The notes beneath the pieces were generated by a model, which was not told where the DNA came from, did not search any database, and saw nothing but the letters and a program-made list of their open reading frames with translations. From contig JAEXNA010000111.1 of NCBI GenBank assembly GCA_023447635.1, positions 1 to 64,000 on the forward strand: DNA of 64,000 bases, read 5' to 3'. The stretch is from Vulcanimicrobiota bacterium (GTDB lineage: Bacteria; Vulcanimicrobiota; Xenobia; Xenobiales; JADMJV01). The position numbers and the translations under genes are program-made. Within the stretch, counting starts at the first letter, position 1; every line of letters starts with the position of its first letter. Of the stretch, positions 16,974-25,953 are shown piece after piece.

Positions 16974-18071
16974 TTGAGCGCCGATAGCGACAAAACAGAA
17001 GAAGCAAGCGAACACAAGCTTCAAGAAGAGCGCAAAAAGGGCAACGTGATGAAGAGCCAGGACGTCATCTCGACGCTTGGTATGATCGCCGCCTGCGGCG
17101 CTCTCTACGCCTCGGGTTCCATGGTGTACAACAACATCAAGAATTTCTGGCTCAAGACTTGGATGCGCATCGCGCACCCGAGCGATGTGACGGGGAACTC
17201 GTTCTTCTGGGAAACCATCGACGTCATCGGCGTGGTCGCCATCAGCCTGGCCCCTATGATGGTCGCCTGCTTCATCATGGGCATCGTGGCCAACGTCGCC
17301 CAGATCAAACTGCTCTTTACCACCGAACCGCTGAAGCCGTCGCTCAAGAAGATCAACCCGATCTCCGGCTTCAAGCAGATCTTCTCCATGAAGTCGATCG
17401 TCGAGCTAATCAAGCAGCTTCTGAAGCTCGCCATCGTGGGCTGGATCTGTTATTCGGCCATCAACGGCGAATTGGAAAAGTTCAGCCGCGCGCCGTCCTG
17501 GGACCTGATGGAGACGGTCGGCCTGGTGGGCGAACTGACGCTTCGTATCATCAAGAATGTGCTGCTCGGTATGGTCGTCATCATGGGCCTGGACTACGTC
17601 TTCCAGAAGAAGCAGTTCGCCAAGCAGATGAAGATGAGTCACAAGGACCTCAAGGACGAGTACAAGGAGACCGAGGGTAACCCTCACATCAAAGCCAAGA
17701 TTCGGCAGAAGATGGCTCAGGGCGCTCAGGGCGGCATGATGCAAGAGGTTCCGAACTCGAACGCGGTGGTCACCAATCCGACTCACCTGGCGGTTGCCAT
17801 CAAGTACAACAAGGAAGATTGCCCGGTTCCTACCGTGGTCGCCAAAGGCGAGCGCATGATCGCTCAAGCCATCAAGCTCAAGGCTGAAGACCACGAGGTG
17901 CCGGTAGTGGAAAACGTCGAACTGGCTCGGGCGCTCTTTGGCGCTTGCGAGGTCGGCCAGGCGATCCCCACCGAACTCTATAAGGCGGTGGCCGAGATTC
18001 TGGCCTACGTCTTGAAGCTCAAGAAGAAGAAAGAGATGCGCCGCCGAGCGGGTGGGCGCGGACAGCGATAA
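16974..18071 (+). CDS. flhB: Flagellar export switch protein FlhB
   Basis: Controls the change from hook to filament export. 365 residues. Charged N-terminus with DKTEEASEHKLQEERKKGNV, four membrane helices (about 30-210), then a cytosolic domain with NPTH near residue 268, the autocleavage site. TTG start preceded by GAAAGG. The next gene starts 10 bases after its stop. Confidence 0.96.
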   Translation: MSADSDKTEEASEHKLQEERKKGNVMKSQDVISTLGMIAACGALYASGSMVYNNIKNFWLKTWMRIAHPSDVTGNSFFWETIDVIGVVAISLAPMMVACFIMGIVANVAQIKLLFTTEPLKPSLKKINPISGFKQIFSMKSIVELIKQLLKLAIVGWICYSAINGELEKFSRAPSWDLMETVGLVGELTLRIIKNVLLGMVVIMGLDYVFQKKQFAKQMKMSHKDLKDEYKETEGNPHIKAKIRQKMAQGAQGGMMQEVPNSNAVVTNPTHLAVAIKYNKEDCPVPTVVAKGERMIAQAIKLKAEDHEVPVVENVELARALFGACEVGQAIPTELYKAVAEILAYVLKLKKKKEMRRRAGGRGQR

Positions 18072-18080
18072 AAGATAAGA

Positions 18081-19940
18081 ATGACCGATTTTCGTACAGC
18101 TCTGCGCCAGCGCATCCTCGTCACCGACGGGGCGCTCGGCACGCGTCTGCAGGCGCTCACGGGGAACACCCAGGCCTGCATCGACGGATTCAACCTCGAC
18201 TCGGCCTACTCCGAGATCGTGAGCCTGGTTCACCGCTCCTACGTCGAGGCCGGCTCGGACATTATTTTTACCAACACCTACGGGGCGAACGCCGTCAAGC
18301 TGGACCGTTACGCCCGAAAGAGCCAGGTGTTGGCTATCAACGAAGAAGGCGCTCGTCTGGCTCGCAAAGCTGCGGGAGAGCAGGCGCTGGTGGCCGGCTC
18401 CATCGGCCCTTTAGAGTGGACGGGCGGAGGCGACGAGCGTTGCGAGGAGCGCTTCGTCGAGATCTTCCGCGAGCAGATCGAGGGGCTGGGCAACGGCGGC
18501 GTCGACCTGTTGATGTTCGAGACGTTCCAGGACCTGATCGAATCCCGGGCCGCCCTGACCGCCGCCCAGGATAAAGGGCTGCCGGTGGTGTTTTCCATTG
18601 GGGGCGTCACCAACGGGCGCACTTCGCTGGGAGTTGAGGCTGAAGAGTTAGCCTTGCTGGCGGCCTCGATGGGGGTCGATGCGGTGGGAGTGAACTGCCG
18701 GGGAACCTTCGACATCCTCGAATCGGTCTCGCGGGTCTCTCAGACTGTCTCGCTGCCGCTGATCGCCATGCCCAACGCGGGCTCGCCCGAGATCGATCGC
18801 GGCCGCGTCGCCTATCGTGCCGAACCTCATTTCTTCAAAGATTATGCCGAGCGGCTGATCGCTGCCGGCGTGCAGATCATCGGCGGCTGCTGCGGCACCG
18901 GACCCGAGCATATCCGGCAGATGGCGGCCGCGGCGGCCGGTCAGCCGCTGCCAGGACCGCGCTCGGTGTCCGACGTTCGCGTACTGACGCGGAAGAAAGT
19001 CGTGGAAACGGCCGCTCCGCCTCAGTCCGAGGTCGAGCAGGTGTTCCAGGAGGTGCCGTTTATCATCTCGGTCGAGATGCGCACCACCCGCACGGGCGAC
19101 TTCAAAGGCTTTCTCGATGCTGGGCGGCGACTGGCCCGCCGCGGCGTGCACCTTTTCGACGTTCCGGACAACGCGGGGGCCAAAGTCAGCGTCGACCCCA
19201 TGGTGTCGGCCTTCCGGCTTCAGGAAGAGACCCGTATCCCCACCATCATGCATCTTTCCGCCGCCTCGCGGAACCTGATCGCCATCCAGTCCTATCTGCT
19301 GGGCGCCTGGGAGACCGGGGTTCGCTCGGTGCTGGCGGTGACGGGGGACCATCCGAACGTGGGCGACCACGACAAGTACGCCTCGCGGGTCAACGATATC
19401 AAGAGTTCGGTGAACCTGCTGAAGCTGATCGGCGGGCTGAACGAGGGCCACCTTTTCAACAACACGCCCTGCCAGCGCACGGGTTTCTTCTGCGGCGCCG
19501 GCTTCAACCCGATGCGCAACCTGACGCCTCAGCTGAAGTGGCTAGAGAAGAAGATCGAGGCGGGCGCCAAGTTCCTCTACACCCAACCGCTGTACGCTTT
19601 AGAAGATGTCGAAGCCATGATGAAGGCGCTCAAGCCGTTTGGACTGCCTGTCCTGGTCGGTATCTTGCCGCTCTCTAGCCGCCGCAACGCCGAATTTTTC
19701 GCCGCAGGCAAGATCCCCGGGGTGATCATCCCGGACGAGATCCTGGCCCGCTATCAAGCGGTCGAGACGCCCGAGGCGGGTATCGAACTGGGCGTCGAGT
19801 TGGCTTCTCAATTTCTTTCCGATATCAGCGGAGCTGTCTCGGGCTGCTACCTGATCCCGCCCTTCACGGCGGACAAGTATCAGCGCATCGAAGAGATTTT
19901 GCTCCGATCCGGGGTTAATCGAACGGAGGTCGCGGTCTAG
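18081..19940 (+). CDS. Homocysteine S-methyltransferase / methylenetetrahydrofolate reductase fusion
   Basis: Bifunctional one-carbon enzyme. The N-terminal half (about 1-300) is a zinc-dependent homocysteine methyltransferase: DGALGTRLQ at the start, a Cys near 205 (GVNCRGT) and GGCCGTGPEHI with paired Cys near 270. The C-terminal half (about 325-615) is a MetF-like TIM barrel that reduces methylene-THF using FAD. Together they make methionine, as in Bacillus YitJ-type enzymes. It sits between flhB and flhA, 10 and 3 bases from them, so it must be co-transcribed with export-gate genes; nothing in the sequence shows a flagellar role. Confidence 0.92.
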   Translation: MTDFRTALRQRILVTDGALGTRLQALTGNTQACIDGFNLDSAYSEIVSLVHRSYVEAGSDIIFTNTYGANAVKLDRYARKSQVLAINEEGARLARKAAGEQALVAGSIGPLEWTGGGDERCEERFVEIFREQIEGLGNGGVDLLMFETFQDLIESRAALTAAQDKGLPVVFSIGGVTNGRTSLGVEAEELALLAASMGVDAVGVNCRGTFDILESVSRVSQTVSLPLIAMPNAGSPEIDRGRVAYRAEPHFFKDYAERLIAAGVQIIGGCCGTGPEHIRQMAAAAAGQPLPGPRSVSDVRVLTRKKVVETAAPPQSEVEQVFQEVPFIISVEMRTTRTGDFKGFLDAGRRLARRGVHLFDVPDNAGAKVSVDPMVSAFRLQEETRIPTIMHLSAASRNLIAIQSYLLGAWETGVRSVLAVTGDHPNVGDHDKYASRVNDIKSSVNLLKLIGGLNEGHLFNNTPCQRTGFFCGAGFNPMRNLTPQLKWLEKKIEAGAKFLYTQPLYALEDVEAMMKALKPFGLPVLVGILPLSSRRNAEFFAAGKIPGVIIPDEILARYQAVETPEAGIELGVELASQFLSDISGAVSGCYLIPPFTADKYQRIEEILLRSGVNRTEVAV

Positions 19941-19943
19941 CTT

Positions 19944-22112
19944 ATGAATGACCATCCTTTATTAAAGATCCTCAAGTTCTCCGATGTCGCTACCGCCATC
20001 GGACTGATCGGCGTGATTTTCATGCTGATCGTTCCGCTGCCGGCAGTGCTGCTGGACTTGCTGCTGGTGCTCAACATCGCGATGGCGGTGGTGATCCTGC
20101 TGATCTCGATCTACATCCAGGAACCGTTGCAGTTCTCCGTATTCCCAACGCTTTTGCTATGTTTTACGCTATTTAAGCTATCGCTCGACGTGTCTTCGAC
20201 CCGTATGATCCTGCTCTACGGGAACTTGAAGGACCCTGTTTCGGGCGACCCGATCGGCGCCGGCCACCTTATCCCAGCCTTCGCCAAGGTTGTGGTAGGC
20301 GGCAACCTGGTTGTCGGTTTTATCATGTTCATCATCTTGATCATCATCCAGTTGATGGTGATCACGAACGGTGCGGAACGTATCGCTCAGGTGGCCGCCC
20401 GTTTCACCCTGGACGCGATGCCCGGTAAGCAGATGGCTATCGACGCCGACATGCACTCGGGCGTCATCGACGCCGACGAAGCGCGCCGCAAGCGTAAGAT
20501 CGTCGAGCGCGAGTCGGACTTCTACGGTTCGATGGACGGTGCTGGTAAGTTCGTCAAAGGCGACAGTATGGCGTCGATCATCATTATGGTGATCAACATC
20601 GTGGGAGGGATGCTGATCGGCATCATCTACCACGGTATGACCGCCATGGACGCGATCAACACCTTCGCTATCTTGACCATCGGAAACGGACTGGTCACCA
20701 CGGTTCCGGGCTTCCTGGTCTCGACCGCGATGGGTATGATCGTATCCCGCGCCGCTTCCGACTCGAACCTCGGTGACGACCTCGCCAAGCAGCTGACCGC
20801 GCGTCCCGACGTGCTGAAGCTGGCCGCCGGATTTATGATGCTGATCGGTGTGCTCGGTATCACCGGCCTGATGGCGTTCCCTCCCATCCCGTTTATGGGT
20901 CTGGGTATCTTCTTCTGGTTCTTCGGCGTGGTGCTGGGCAAGAAGGACGACGTCGGCGAGGATGTCGGCGACGCCCCGCCTGACGCGGGCGGCGCGCCTG
21001 GAGCGGCCGGCGCGGCGGGTGCCGCCGGAGCGCCTGGCGGAGCCGCCGGTGGCGGAGCGGGCGACAAGAAGCCCGAGAGCGTCGTGCAGCTCATGCAGGT
21101 CGACGCCATCTCGCTGGAGGTGGGTCGCGGACTGCTCTCGCTGGTGGACCCTCGTGAAGGCGCCAAGCTGCTCGAGCGTGTGACCTCGATCCGTCGTCAC
21201 GTAGCGATGGAGCTCGGTATCGTGGTTCCCGGCGTGCGTTTCCGCGACAACCTGCAGCTCAAGCCGAACACCTATGTGATCAAGATCAAGGAGATCGAGG
21301 TCGCCCAGGGCGAGGTTCAGGTCAACCAGTTCCTGGCCATCGGTCCTGAGGACAAGCTCAAGAATCTGCGCGGTATCAAAACCGTCGACCCGACCTACGG
21401 AATGCCCGGCGTGTGGATTTCGCCCGAGCAGCGCGGCGATGCCGAGCGCTACGGCTGTATGATCTTCGACCCGGTGTCGGTGGTCGCCACTCAGCTGACC
21501 GAGGTAGTGCGCTCGCACGCCTCCGAGCTGTTGGGCCGCCAGGAAGTCCAGGCGCTGATCGATACCATCAAGAAAACTCACCCCGCCGTCGTCAAGGAGC
21601 TGATTCCCGACGCTCTGCAGCTTGGTGAGGTTCAGAAGGTGTTGCAGAACCTGGTCAAAGAGCGCGTCTCTATTCGCGACCTGGTCTCTATCCTGGAAAC
21701 TCTGGCCGACAACGTGCATATGACCAAAGACCCGGAGATGCTCACCGAGTTTGCTCGTGTGGCGCTGTCTCGCTCGATCTGTAAGGAGTACCAGAACAAC
21801 GAGGGCACCATCAACGTGATCACCCTCGACCCCGGTATCGAGCAGACCATCCAGGCCTCGATCCAGAGAACCGAGCAGGGCTCGTTCCTGACCATCGACC
21901 CGATGGTTGGCCAGGAGATTCTGCAAGCTATCTCGGCCCAGGTCGACGCCCTCTCCGAGAAGGGTCTGCAGCCGATTCTGCTGACCTCTCCGCCTATCCG
22001 TCCGGCGCTGCGCAAGCTGACCGAGCGCTCCTTCCCGACGCTGGTGCTGCTGAGCTGGAACGAAATTGCCCCGAAGGTGAACGTCAACTCCGTAGCTATG
22101 GTGATGATGTAA
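19944..22112 (+). CDS. flhA: Flagellar export gate protein FlhA
   Basis: Nine copies form the cytosolic ring that docks substrates and couples proton flow. 722 residues, slightly long. Eight membrane helices in the first ~330 residues, with the FHIPEP-like region around ADMHSGVIDADEARRKR and the DGAGKFVKGD segment. A Gly/Ala/Pro-rich linker at about 340-375 is longer than usual and accounts for the extra length. The C-terminal cytosolic domain ends near 720. Confidence 0.96.
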   Translation: MNDHPLLKILKFSDVATAIGLIGVIFMLIVPLPAVLLDLLLVLNIAMAVVILLISIYIQEPLQFSVFPTLLLCFTLFKLSLDVSSTRMILLYGNLKDPVSGDPIGAGHLIPAFAKVVVGGNLVVGFIMFIILIIIQLMVITNGAERIAQVAARFTLDAMPGKQMAIDADMHSGVIDADEARRKRKIVERESDFYGSMDGAGKFVKGDSMASIIIMVINIVGGMLIGIIYHGMTAMDAINTFAILTIGNGLVTTVPGFLVSTAMGMIVSRAASDSNLGDDLAKQLTARPDVLKLAAGFMMLIGVLGITGLMAFPPIPFMGLGIFFWFFGVVLGKKDDVGEDVGDAPPDAGGAPGAAGAAGAAGAPGGAAGGGAGDKKPESVVQLMQVDAISLEVGRGLLSLVDPREGAKLLERVTSIRRHVAMELGIVVPGVRFRDNLQLKPNTYVIKIKEIEVAQGEVQVNQFLAIGPEDKLKNLRGIKTVDPTYGMPGVWISPEQRGDAERYGCMIFDPVSVVATQLTEVVRSHASELLGRQEVQALIDTIKKTHPAVVKELIPDALQLGEVQKVLQNLVKERVSIRDLVSILETLADNVHMTKDPEMLTEFARVALSRSICKEYQNNEGTINVITLDPGIEQTIQASIQRTEQGSFLTIDPMVGQEILQAISAQVDALSEKGLQPILLTSPPIRPALRKLTERSFPTLVLLSWNEIAPKVNVNSVAMVMM

Positions 22113-22164
22113 GCTTCCCTGACCCGGGCTCTTTGCCCACTCTGCGCAAAGCGAAGGAGAACCC

Positions 22165-23562
22165 ATGAAATCCCATCTTCCCCGCGCCCTTCAAGAGGGC
22201 GACGTCGTCTCTGCCCAGCGGGCGGAGGAGCTGCTCGCGCAGGTCGGGCGAACGCTCGAAGGTCACATGATTCCGATGCAGGTGCGGGTCGGCCGAGCGC
22301 TGGACACCAACTTCGTCGAATGGCGGGGCGAGGGGATCCACGTTTACACGCCGGACGGCGAGAAGCGTTTTGACTGCGTCGGTGGGGGAGGGGTCTTCGG
22401 CCTGGGCTTTGCTCATCCCGAGGTCGTCGAAGCTGTCTGCGCTCAGGCTCGCCGTGGCGGGCTGGCCACCCGGGCCGGGCTGGTTCCGAATCAGGCCGAG
22501 CTGGCCGAGAAGCTGCTGGCCATCGCTCCGGACAATCTCGAGTACGCCTTTTTTGCTAACAGCGGGACCGAATCGCTGGAGTGCGCCATCAAGTTGGCCC
22601 GTATCACCACTGGCCGAAGCAAGCTGATCGGCACCTATCTGGGCTACCACGGCATGTCGATCGGGACCATCTCGCTTTCTGGGATCGGAGTGTGGAGGGA
22701 CGGGATCGGTCCTTACCTCGAAGGGACCGAACTGGTTCATCACGGCGACCTGGCCGGGTTAGCCGAGGTGCTCGATGAGGATACAGCAGCCGTTGTTCTC
22801 GAGCCGATCCAGTGGGCTTCGGGCTGCAAGGTGGTGGCTCGGGAGTACTTCACCGAAGTGGCCAGGATGTGCAAAGAGAAGGGCGCTCTGCTGATTCTTG
22901 ATGAGGTGCAGACGGGGCTCGGCCGGGCCGGCTATAAGTTTGCTCTCGAGCACTGGAATGTCCAGCCGGATATCTTGTGTGTCGGCAAGGTGCTCTCGGG
23001 CGGGATGATCCCGATCTCGGCCGTGCTCTACACGGCGAAGGTGCAGGCGGCCGAAGCCAACCGGTCGCTGTTCAACAACTCTAGCTTTGGCGGAAATCCG
23101 ATCGCCTGCGCGGCGGCGGTGACGACTTTGAATCTGCTCGAGGACCGCTACTTCGACCGTGCTCGAATTCTGGGCGATCAGCTGGCCGACGGTTTCGACC
23201 GCTTGCTGGTCGAGTTCCCGGACATGCTGGCCGGCTACCACGGCCTGGGGCTGATGCGCTGCCTGGATTTCCTGGCCCCGATGGCGGGCTACATCTTCAG
23301 CAGTCGCCTGGCTACCCGGCACGGGATCCAGGTGGCCTCGATGGGACACATGCCGAATCTTGTCCGCGTCTCGCCGCCCTTCATCTGCACCGATGAGGAC
23401 ATGGTCTATCTGATCGATTCGATGCACGCTTGCCTGCAAGAGCTTCGCGAGATGGGACCGCAAGGGATCCAGAGCGAGCTCGAAGGCCTGATCGCAGCGG
23501 TCAATCAGGCCAACGCGCCGCCCGCCGAGGCGGTCCAGCCAGAAGAGGTCGCCGCGTCGTGA
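22165..23562 (+). CDS. Class III PLP aminotransferase
   Basis: Transfers amino groups with pyridoxal phosphate; family of acetylornithine, ornithine, putrescine and 4-aminobutyrate aminotransferases. 465 residues. Signature segments: NSGTESLECAIKLAR, LLILDEVQTGLGRAG, and the PLP lysine in VGKVLSGGMIP. The substrate cannot be told from sequence. It begins 52 bases after flhA with AAGGAG upstream and its stop overlaps the next gene, so it may be the tail of the flagellar transcript. Confidence 0.9.
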   Translation: MKSHLPRALQEGDVVSAQRAEELLAQVGRTLEGHMIPMQVRVGRALDTNFVEWRGEGIHVYTPDGEKRFDCVGGGGVFGLGFAHPEVVEAVCAQARRGGLATRAGLVPNQAELAEKLLAIAPDNLEYAFFANSGTESLECAIKLARITTGRSKLIGTYLGYHGMSIGTISLSGIGVWRDGIGPYLEGTELVHHGDLAGLAEVLDEDTAAVVLEPIQWASGCKVVAREYFTEVARMCKEKGALLILDEVQTGLGRAGYKFALEHWNVQPDILCVGKVLSGGMIPISAVLYTAKVQAAEANRSLFNNSSFGGNPIACAAAVTTLNLLEDRYFDRARILGDQLADGFDRLLVEFPDMLAGYHGLGLMRCLDFLAPMAGYIFSSRLATRHGIQVASMGHMPNLVRVSPPFICTDEDMVYLIDSMHACLQELREMGPQGIQSELEGLIAAVNQANAPPAEAVQPEEVAAS

Positions 23563-23834
23563 AGCCGCGTTTGGGCATGTCTCCCCAGGAGTTGGTAGCG
23601 ACTTTCAACCAGATGTACCTGCAAAGCTGGGGCGAGGTCTCGGAGAAGCTTCGCTGGGATCTCGCCAAGCAGCAGCAGGGCGAGAGCGACCTCGGACCGT
23701 TTCTCTTGGAGTTGATGGAGGCGGTGGTCAACGCGGCTCGCGACAGCACCGTCATGACTATTTACGAGAACAACGAGCGGCTGGCTCAGGAGTTGGAAGC
23801 GTGCGGGGTCGAGCTGCCCGGTCGACGACGTTAA
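23559..23834 (+). CDS. Unrecognised 91-residue helical protein
   Basis: I do not recognise it. It starts with GTG overlapping the aminotransferase stop (GTGA) and is translated behind it. The sequence is mostly helical and charged, starting KPRLGMSPQELVATFNQMYLQ, with no signal or membrane segment. Translational coupling suggests a role with the aminotransferase. The 3' end runs into the GTTAAC sites of the next gene. Confidence 0.65.
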   Translation: MKPRLGMSPQELVATFNQMYLQSWGEVSEKLRWDLAKQQQGESDLGPFLLELMEAVVNAARDSTVMTIYENNERLAQELEACGVELPGRRR

Positions 23835-23886
23835 CAAAAAGTTAACAAATTACCGCTTTCCCGTCTCACCAACAGCATGGGATAAT
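23830..23886 (+). promoter_or_regulatory. GTTAAC pair and promoter of the X1 gene
   Basis: GTTAAC at 23830-23835 and 23841-23846, exactly 11 bases apart, both followed by AAA. An extended -10, TGGGATAAT, ends at 23886. No good -35 is seen at 17 bases, which fits an activator-dependent promoter. Confidence 0.55.
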
Positions 23887-23922
23887 CAAGTTCGAGAGAT
23901 AGATAGCTGGAGGATTCTGTAT

Positions 23923-24219
23923 ATGGCGCTTTTAGGATTGCTTGGACTCGGTGGTGGTGGCGGAGGAATGAACCCCTTCATTACGCCTAATGCAACAAAC
24001 CAGGCTTCGATTCTTCAGCAGCAGCTGAGTGACATCCAGCAGGCGAAGACGATCCACACCCAGGTCGCCGCCGAGGCCAAAAAGGCGCAGACCCAGCGCT
24101 GGCAGATCATGGCCGAGCTGCAGACCAAGATCCACCAGATCACCTCCGAGGTGACGGTGAACAAAGCGAAGATGGCTGACAAAGCTTTCAACGCTATGAA
24201 GCAGTACATCTCTCAGTAG
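23923..24219 (+). CDS. X1: small protein with shared KAxxQRxQ C-terminal domain
   Basis: 98 residues. The N-terminus is Leu/Gly-rich (MALLGLLGLGGGGGG), then an Asn/Gln-rich helical part. The last ~50 residues (KKAQTQRWQIMAELQTKI, then ITSEVTVNKAKMADKAFNAM) match the ends of the proteins at 24359 and 53834. I know no named family for this. It has GGAGG upstream, its own promoter region, and a terminator downstream. No clear Sec signal peptide. Possible exported or filament-associated protein (inference). Confidence 0.8.
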   Translation: MALLGLLGLGGGGGGMNPFITPNATNQASILQQQLSDIQQAKTIHTQVAAEAKKAQTQRWQIMAELQTKIHQITSEVTVNKAKMADKAFNAMKQYISQ

Positions 24220-24237
24220 TTCATCCGCTTCTGAAGA

Positions 24238-24277
24238 GCAAGAAAGGAGCCTGGCAACAGGCTTCTTTTCTTTCTTG
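24238..24277 (+). terminator. Terminator after X1
   Basis: AAGAAAGGAGCCTG pairs with CAGGCTTCTTTTCTTTCTT around GCAA; the 3' side is T-rich. Confidence 0.7.
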
Positions 24278-24358
24278 CGGAAATTTAACACATGACCTGA
24301 GACAACTTCTCCCGTCATGCTCTAAGATGACCAGACCTATTCAAATGTGAGGCGAAGC

Positions 24359-25384
24359 ATGAATCCTCTTGGCGGTACCAACAACACCCTGAGCACCAGT
24401 CTGGCGAAAAAGGCGGCTGACGACGCTCGCCTTTTGGCCAAGGACACTTCGAAGGGCCAGGTCTCGACCGCGACCACGGTAGGACGCGCTGTCAACCAGA
24501 CCACGCAGGATCTCAAGCAGACCACTCTCGAGGCGCCTCGGGAGAAAGTCACCCTGAGCACCCCTCAGGCCGAAAGCAAACCTCAGACCGAAGCCAAAGG
24601 CCAGGTCGGAGCCGGCGTGCAGGAGACCGCACGGGGCAACGAGGCGAACGGCGCCGGAGCCGCTTCCGGTCCCGAGAGCAAGCCCGCCGATAGCAAGTCG
24701 GCCGAGGCGCTCATGACCTTCACCGAGACGCTGCTGGGCTTGGATGACAAGCAAGAAGTCCAGAACATTCTCACCCAGGCCGCCTCTGTCGACACCAGCA
24801 AGCTGCCGGGCGGAGAGGGCGGTCAGGGCCAGGAAGTGGCTATGGCTGCGACCGCTCTGCGCGCCGCTGTCGCCAAGCTCCAGGCCAAGATGCCGGGAGC
24901 GACCGCCGAGCAGATCCGTGAGGCCGCAAAGACGGACCCCGAAATCGCCAAGTGGGCTGCTGTCGCCGACTCGGCGAACAACTTCTTGACCGAGATCAAA
25001 GCCGAAGGCGGTGCAGCTCAGGCTCCCGGGCAGGCGGTTGCCGATCCCGGAGCAGCAGCCGCCGGGGCCGCCGGCGCTGCTGGCGCAGCACCTCAAGGAG
25101 CGCAGGGCGCTGGAAATCCGATGATGGATAACCCGTTCCGGCTGAACCCGGAGCAGCAGGCTCAGATGTTCGCCGATAACGTGAAGACCCAGCAAGCGAT
25201 CCTCAACATCTATCAGCAGATGTGGGCCGAGATGTCCAAGGCCCGCGCACAGCGCCACCAGCTGATGATGGAGACGGCCAACACGGTGAACCAGATGATG
25301 ATGGAGAGCCACGTGAACCGGATGAAGACCTCGGACAGCCACCGCAGGGCCGTGATGTCGGTCATTCTCGAGAACTACAAATAG
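24359..25384 (+). CDS. X2: long protein with shared KAxxQRxQ C-terminal domain
   Basis: 341 residues from ATG 24359 (GAGG six bases upstream; an upstream GTG at 24347 is less likely). The first ~100 residues are Thr/Ser/Gln/Glu-rich and disordered. The middle is helical with Ala/Gly/Pro-rich linkers (about 220-255). The last ~70 residues hold KARAQRHQLMMETANTVNQM and NRMKTSDSHRRAVMSVIL, matching X1 and X3. No signal peptide or membrane helix. Its domain layout, with a disordered N-terminus and helical C-terminus, would suit a type III export substrate (inference). Confidence 0.8.
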   Translation: MNPLGGTNNTLSTSLAKKAADDARLLAKDTSKGQVSTATTVGRAVNQTTQDLKQTTLEAPREKVTLSTPQAESKPQTEAKGQVGAGVQETARGNEANGAGAASGPESKPADSKSAEALMTFTETLLGLDDKQEVQNILTQAASVDTSKLPGGEGGQGQEVAMAATALRAAVAKLQAKMPGATAEQIREAAKTDPEIAKWAAVADSANNFLTEIKAEGGAAQAPGQAVADPGAAAAGAAGAAGAAPQGAQGAGNPMMDNPFRLNPEQQAQMFADNVKTQQAILNIYQQMWAEMSKARAQRHQLMMETANTVNQMMMESHVNRMKTSDSHRRAVMSVILENYK

Positions 25385-25404
25385 GCTCGAGGGCCCAGAG
25401 AAGG

Positions 25405-25433
25405 AAAAAAGCCTCCCGACGGGAGGCTTTTTT
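25405..25433 (+). terminator. Bidirectional terminator between X2 and Y1
   Basis: AAAAAAGCCTCCC - GAC - GGGAGGCTTTTTT. A-run on one side and T-run on the other let it serve both convergent genes. Confidence 0.9.
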
Positions 25434-25453
25434 CTTTCTGGGGACCGGTGAGC

Positions 25454-25900
25454 TTAGCTCATCGCCGAGGATTCGCGATACAGCTGCTCGACACGCTTGT
25501 AGTTGGCTCGGTTCAGCTGGGCGGCTTCGTTGAGCAGGTCGTTGCCCTGACGGCAGAGTTCGAGCCCTTCTTCCAGATGCTCGACGTCGGGGTCGTCAGG
25601 GAACTGAGCCAGACGCGCGACGCCGTCGTTCCAGTAGGTGATGCCAGAGAAGCCCAGCTCGAGCTCTTCTCGGATCTCGTCGATGATCTCTGGCGGGATC
25701 GGCATGCTCTTGATGAACTCTTCCCGCTCGGCCAGTCGTTCCGCCAACTGCTCGATGTAGTCCGCGAACTGATCGAGGTCCCATTCGCCAGCGGCGACGT
25801 GCTGGCACGCTTCGGTCACCTCGCTGAGGTGCTGGTCGATCGGTTCGGGCTGATCGGGCTCGGGCTGTAAAAATCGAGGGTGGGGGGGATGGCCTGCCAT
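25454..25900 (-). CDS. Y1: small acidic helical protein
   Basis: 148 residues, strongly acidic. After a Pro/Gln-rich lead of ~25 residues it is predicted all-helical. Its end (DDPDVEHLEEGLELCRQGND, then LLNEAAQL) resembles the protein at 53976-54362 (DGDDVEEALDSFREGNRLLN). Not recognised otherwise. Size, acidity and helix content are like type III chaperones such as FliS, but no sequence motif proves this. It is convergent with X2. Confidence 0.75.
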   Translation of the reverse strand: MAGHPPHPRFLQPEPDQPEPIDQHLSEVTEACQHVAAGEWDLDQFADYIEQLAERLAEREEFIKSMPIPPEIIDEIREELELGFSGITYWNDGVARLAQFPDDPDVEHLEEGLELCRQGNDLLNEAAQLNRANYKRVEQLYRESSAMS

Positions 25901-25953
25901 GACAATACTCCGCTAAAGATCAGGATTCTCTCCTCTCCTTAGGGCCTCGAGGT

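Noticed and set aside
16961..16987. GAAAGGTT-N11-GCCGATAG, a sigma-28-like match at the flhB start
   Set aside because: It spans the flhB ribosome binding site and start codon, so transcription would begin inside the gene. It is explained by GAAAGG as RBS.
2104..22112. Virulence-type (injectisome) type III secretion system
   Set aside because: FlgB, FlgC, FliE, FliK, FliM and rod/hook-family genes are all present; needle, secretin and tip genes are not.
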